8,660 bases of DNA from an uncultured Rhodocyclaceae bacterium (GTDB lineage: Bacteria; Pseudomonadota; Gammaproteobacteria; Burkholderiales; Rhodocyclaceae). The notes below the pieces were generated by a model. It saw only the letters and a program-made list of their open reading frames with translations. It did not search any database and was not told where the DNA came from. This document shows, in pieces, positions 7,519 through 8,660 of the stretch. Within the stretch, counting starts at the first letter, position 1. Every line of letters starts with the position of its first letter. Where the stretch lies: assembly GCA_903930805.1 (NCBI GenBank), contig CAIYZZ010000505.1:1-8660 (forward strand), read 5' to 3'. The translations under genes and the position numbers were made by a program.

Positions 7519-8042
7519 TCCGGACGATTTTTGCCGGCCGGCTGGCCGCTCTGGTGTTTGCGCTGTCCGGTTGCGTTACCAACCCTCCGCTGCCGGTGCG
7601 CCCGTCGACCGAGACAATCGTTGCCTTTTCCTTCAGCGGCCGGATTGCCGTGCGTCAGGGTGAAACCCGTCACCACGCGAAGCTGGACTGGCGCCATGAC
7701 AGTGCCAGCGACGAAATCCTGGTGACGACGCCCTTTGGGCAAGGTGTGGCGGAAATTACGCGCGATGCGAGCGGTGCCCACTTGCTGCTGGCCGACCAGC
7801 GCCGTTTTTCAGCGGCCGATTGGGGTGAGTTGTCGCAGGAGGTGTTTGGTTTCCGGCTGCCCTTGCAGGCATCGACGCGCTGGCTACTCGGCAACGTGGC
7901 AGAGATCGAAGGCTGGCGCATCCGCGTGACCGAGCGTGAAAGTATCGCCCCCGACGCCCTGCCGACGGTGATCGAGCTTGAACGTGAGCGCGACGACATT
8001 ACCGTGCGCCTGAAGATCGACGAGTGGGGCGAAGTACGATGA
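7515..8042 (+). CDS. lolB: Outer-membrane lipoprotein receptor LolB
   Basis: LolB takes lipoproteins from periplasmic LolA and inserts them into the outer membrane; it is itself an outer-membrane lipoprotein. The 175-residue product has a short signal peptide ending in the lipobox LSGC, so C20 would be lipidated. The mature part shows the family pattern: [10 protein letters not shown] (38-47), a beta-rich core with KLDWRHD and [11 protein letters not shown] (71-81), and [12 protein letters not shown] (115-126). The start is TTG at 7515, sharing four bases with the TPR stop; an in-frame GTG downstream would leave too little hydrophobic leader before C20, so TTG is preferred. Sequence similarity within LolB is low, and the call also rests on the position between the TPR gene and ispE. 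Its stop overlaps the ispE start (ATGA, 8039-8042). Confidence 0.94.
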   Translation: MIRTIFAGRLAALVFALSGCVTNPPLPVRPSTETIVAFSFSGRIAVRQGETRHHAKLDWRHDSASDEILVTTPFGQGVAEITRDASGAHLLLADQRRFSAADWGELSQEVFGFRLPLQASTRWLLGNVAEIEGWRIRVTERESIAPDALPTVIELERERDDITVRLKIDEWGEVR

Positions 8043-8660
8043 ATTGGAGCTGGGCCAGCGACTGGCCGGCGCCAGCCAAGCTCAACCTGTTCCTCCATGT
8101 CGTTGGTCGGCGCTCCGACGGCTACCACCTGCTACAGACGGTGTTTCGTTTCATCTCGTTGGCCGACACGCTGCGCTTCGAGCCGCGTACCGATGGGCGT
8201 ATTGTGCTGGCGACGCCGACATCCGGTGTGCCGCCCGAGCAGGATCTGGTGGTGCGTGCGGCCGTGGCACTAAAAGCTCGCGCCGTCGAGGCGCTCAGAG
8301 TCGGTGCTGGCGGGGCGGCATCAGGCGTGACCATTCATTTGGAAAAACGCATCCCCATGGGCGGCGGGCTGGGCGGCGGCAGTTCGGATGCCGCCACCAC
8401 CTTGCTTGCCCTCAATCACCTCTGGGGCTGCGGGTTATCGCGCCAGGCATTGCAGGCGATCGGGCTGGGGCTGGGCGCCGATGTGCCGATCTTCGTCCAT
8501 GGCCACAGTGCCTTCGCCGAAGGCATCGGTGAAACTTTTACCAATGTAAGCACACCCGCAACAGCGTATTTGCTGACCATGCCTGCGGTGTCCGTGCCGA
8601 CTGCAGAGATATTTCGCTCGCCAGACCTCAGACGCGACACACCGGTGATTCTGCCGGCCG
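8039..8660 (+). CDS. ispE: 4-diphosphocytidyl-2-C-methyl-D-erythritol kinase IspE (3' end outside window)
   Basis: IspE phosphorylates CDP-methylerythritol with ATP in the non-mevalonate (MEP) pathway to isoprenoid precursors. The 207 codons seen cover roughly the first 70% of a usual 280-290-residue enzyme. Motifs present are [12 protein letters not shown] (10-21, with the conserved K14), [12 protein letters not shown] (23-34), the GHMP-kinase ATP loop [15 protein letters not shown] (106-120), GADVPIF (146-152, with the conserved D148) and AEGIGE (160-165). A segment at about 81-96 ([16 protein letters not shown]) is some nine residues longer than I expect for the family. The frame is open to the window edge. 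The ATGA overlap with lolB suggests coupled translation; lolB-ispE is a common proteobacterial pair, often followed by a tRNA-Gln gene and prs, which would lie beyond the edge. Confidence 0.96.
   Translation, partial: MNWSWASDWPAPAKLNLFLHVVGRRSDGYHLLQTVFRFISLADTLRFEPRTDGRIVLATPTSGVPPEQDLVVRAAVALKARAVEALRVGAGGAASGVTIHLEKRIPMGGGLGGGSSDAATTLLALNHLWGCGLSRQALQAIGLGLGADVPIFVHGHSAFAEGIGETFTNVSTPATAYLLTMPAVSVPTAEIFRSPDLRRDTPVILPA

Overview
The window looks like a chromosomal housekeeping segment from a betaproteobacterium, probably of the Rhodocyclales/Nitrosomonadales kind. The basis is high GC with strong G/C preference at third codon positions, and two gene strings typical of Beta/Gammaproteobacteria: rsmD-coaD-ferredoxin, and TPR gene-lolB-ispE with mutM divergent beside it. 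This assignment is inference; no rRNA or other taxonomic marker is present.

Left part (1-1480, + strand): the 3' end of an unidentified gene, then, nine bases on, an exported M16-family (pitrilysin-like) protein. It has lost the zinc motif but keeps the C-terminal Arg/Tyr motif of the non-catalytic subunit of two-subunit M16 peptidases. Next (1552-2184, - strand) is a PaiB-type FMN-binding protein, against the direction of its neighbours and visibly lower in GC at its 3' end. It probably entered between the M16 gene and rsmD. A 194-bp spacer follows (2185-2378) with a G-rich tract, an inverted repeat, a tRNA-arm-like fragment and an open frame whose stop overlaps the rsmD start.

Middle (2379-4850, + strand): a compact string of rsmD (16S rRNA m2G966 methyltransferase), coaD (phosphopantetheine adenylyltransferase), a YfhL/Allochromatium-type 2[4Fe-4S] ferredoxin, a TerC/YjbE-type membrane protein starting at TTG, and a universal stress protein. 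Overlaps or gaps of at most about 20 bases suggest one transcription unit.

Right part: mutM (formamidopyrimidine-DNA glycosylase) on the - strand converges on the stress-protein gene with only two bases between the stop codons. It diverges from a + strand unit with a long periplasmic TPR protein (positional counterpart of Pseudomonas PA4667/LbcA), lolB (outer-membrane lipoprotein receptor) and ispE (isoprenoid biosynthesis, cut by the window end). The TPR-lolB-ispE genes overlap by four bases at each junction (TTGA, then ATGA), so translation is probably coupled.

I see no CRISPR array, complete mobile element, rRNA gene, intact tRNA gene or defence locus. Most of the window is conserved core genome. 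The less ordinary points are the zinc-less M16 protein without a visible catalytic partner, the paiB insertion with its odd spacer, and the absence of a lipobox in the LbcA-like protein.
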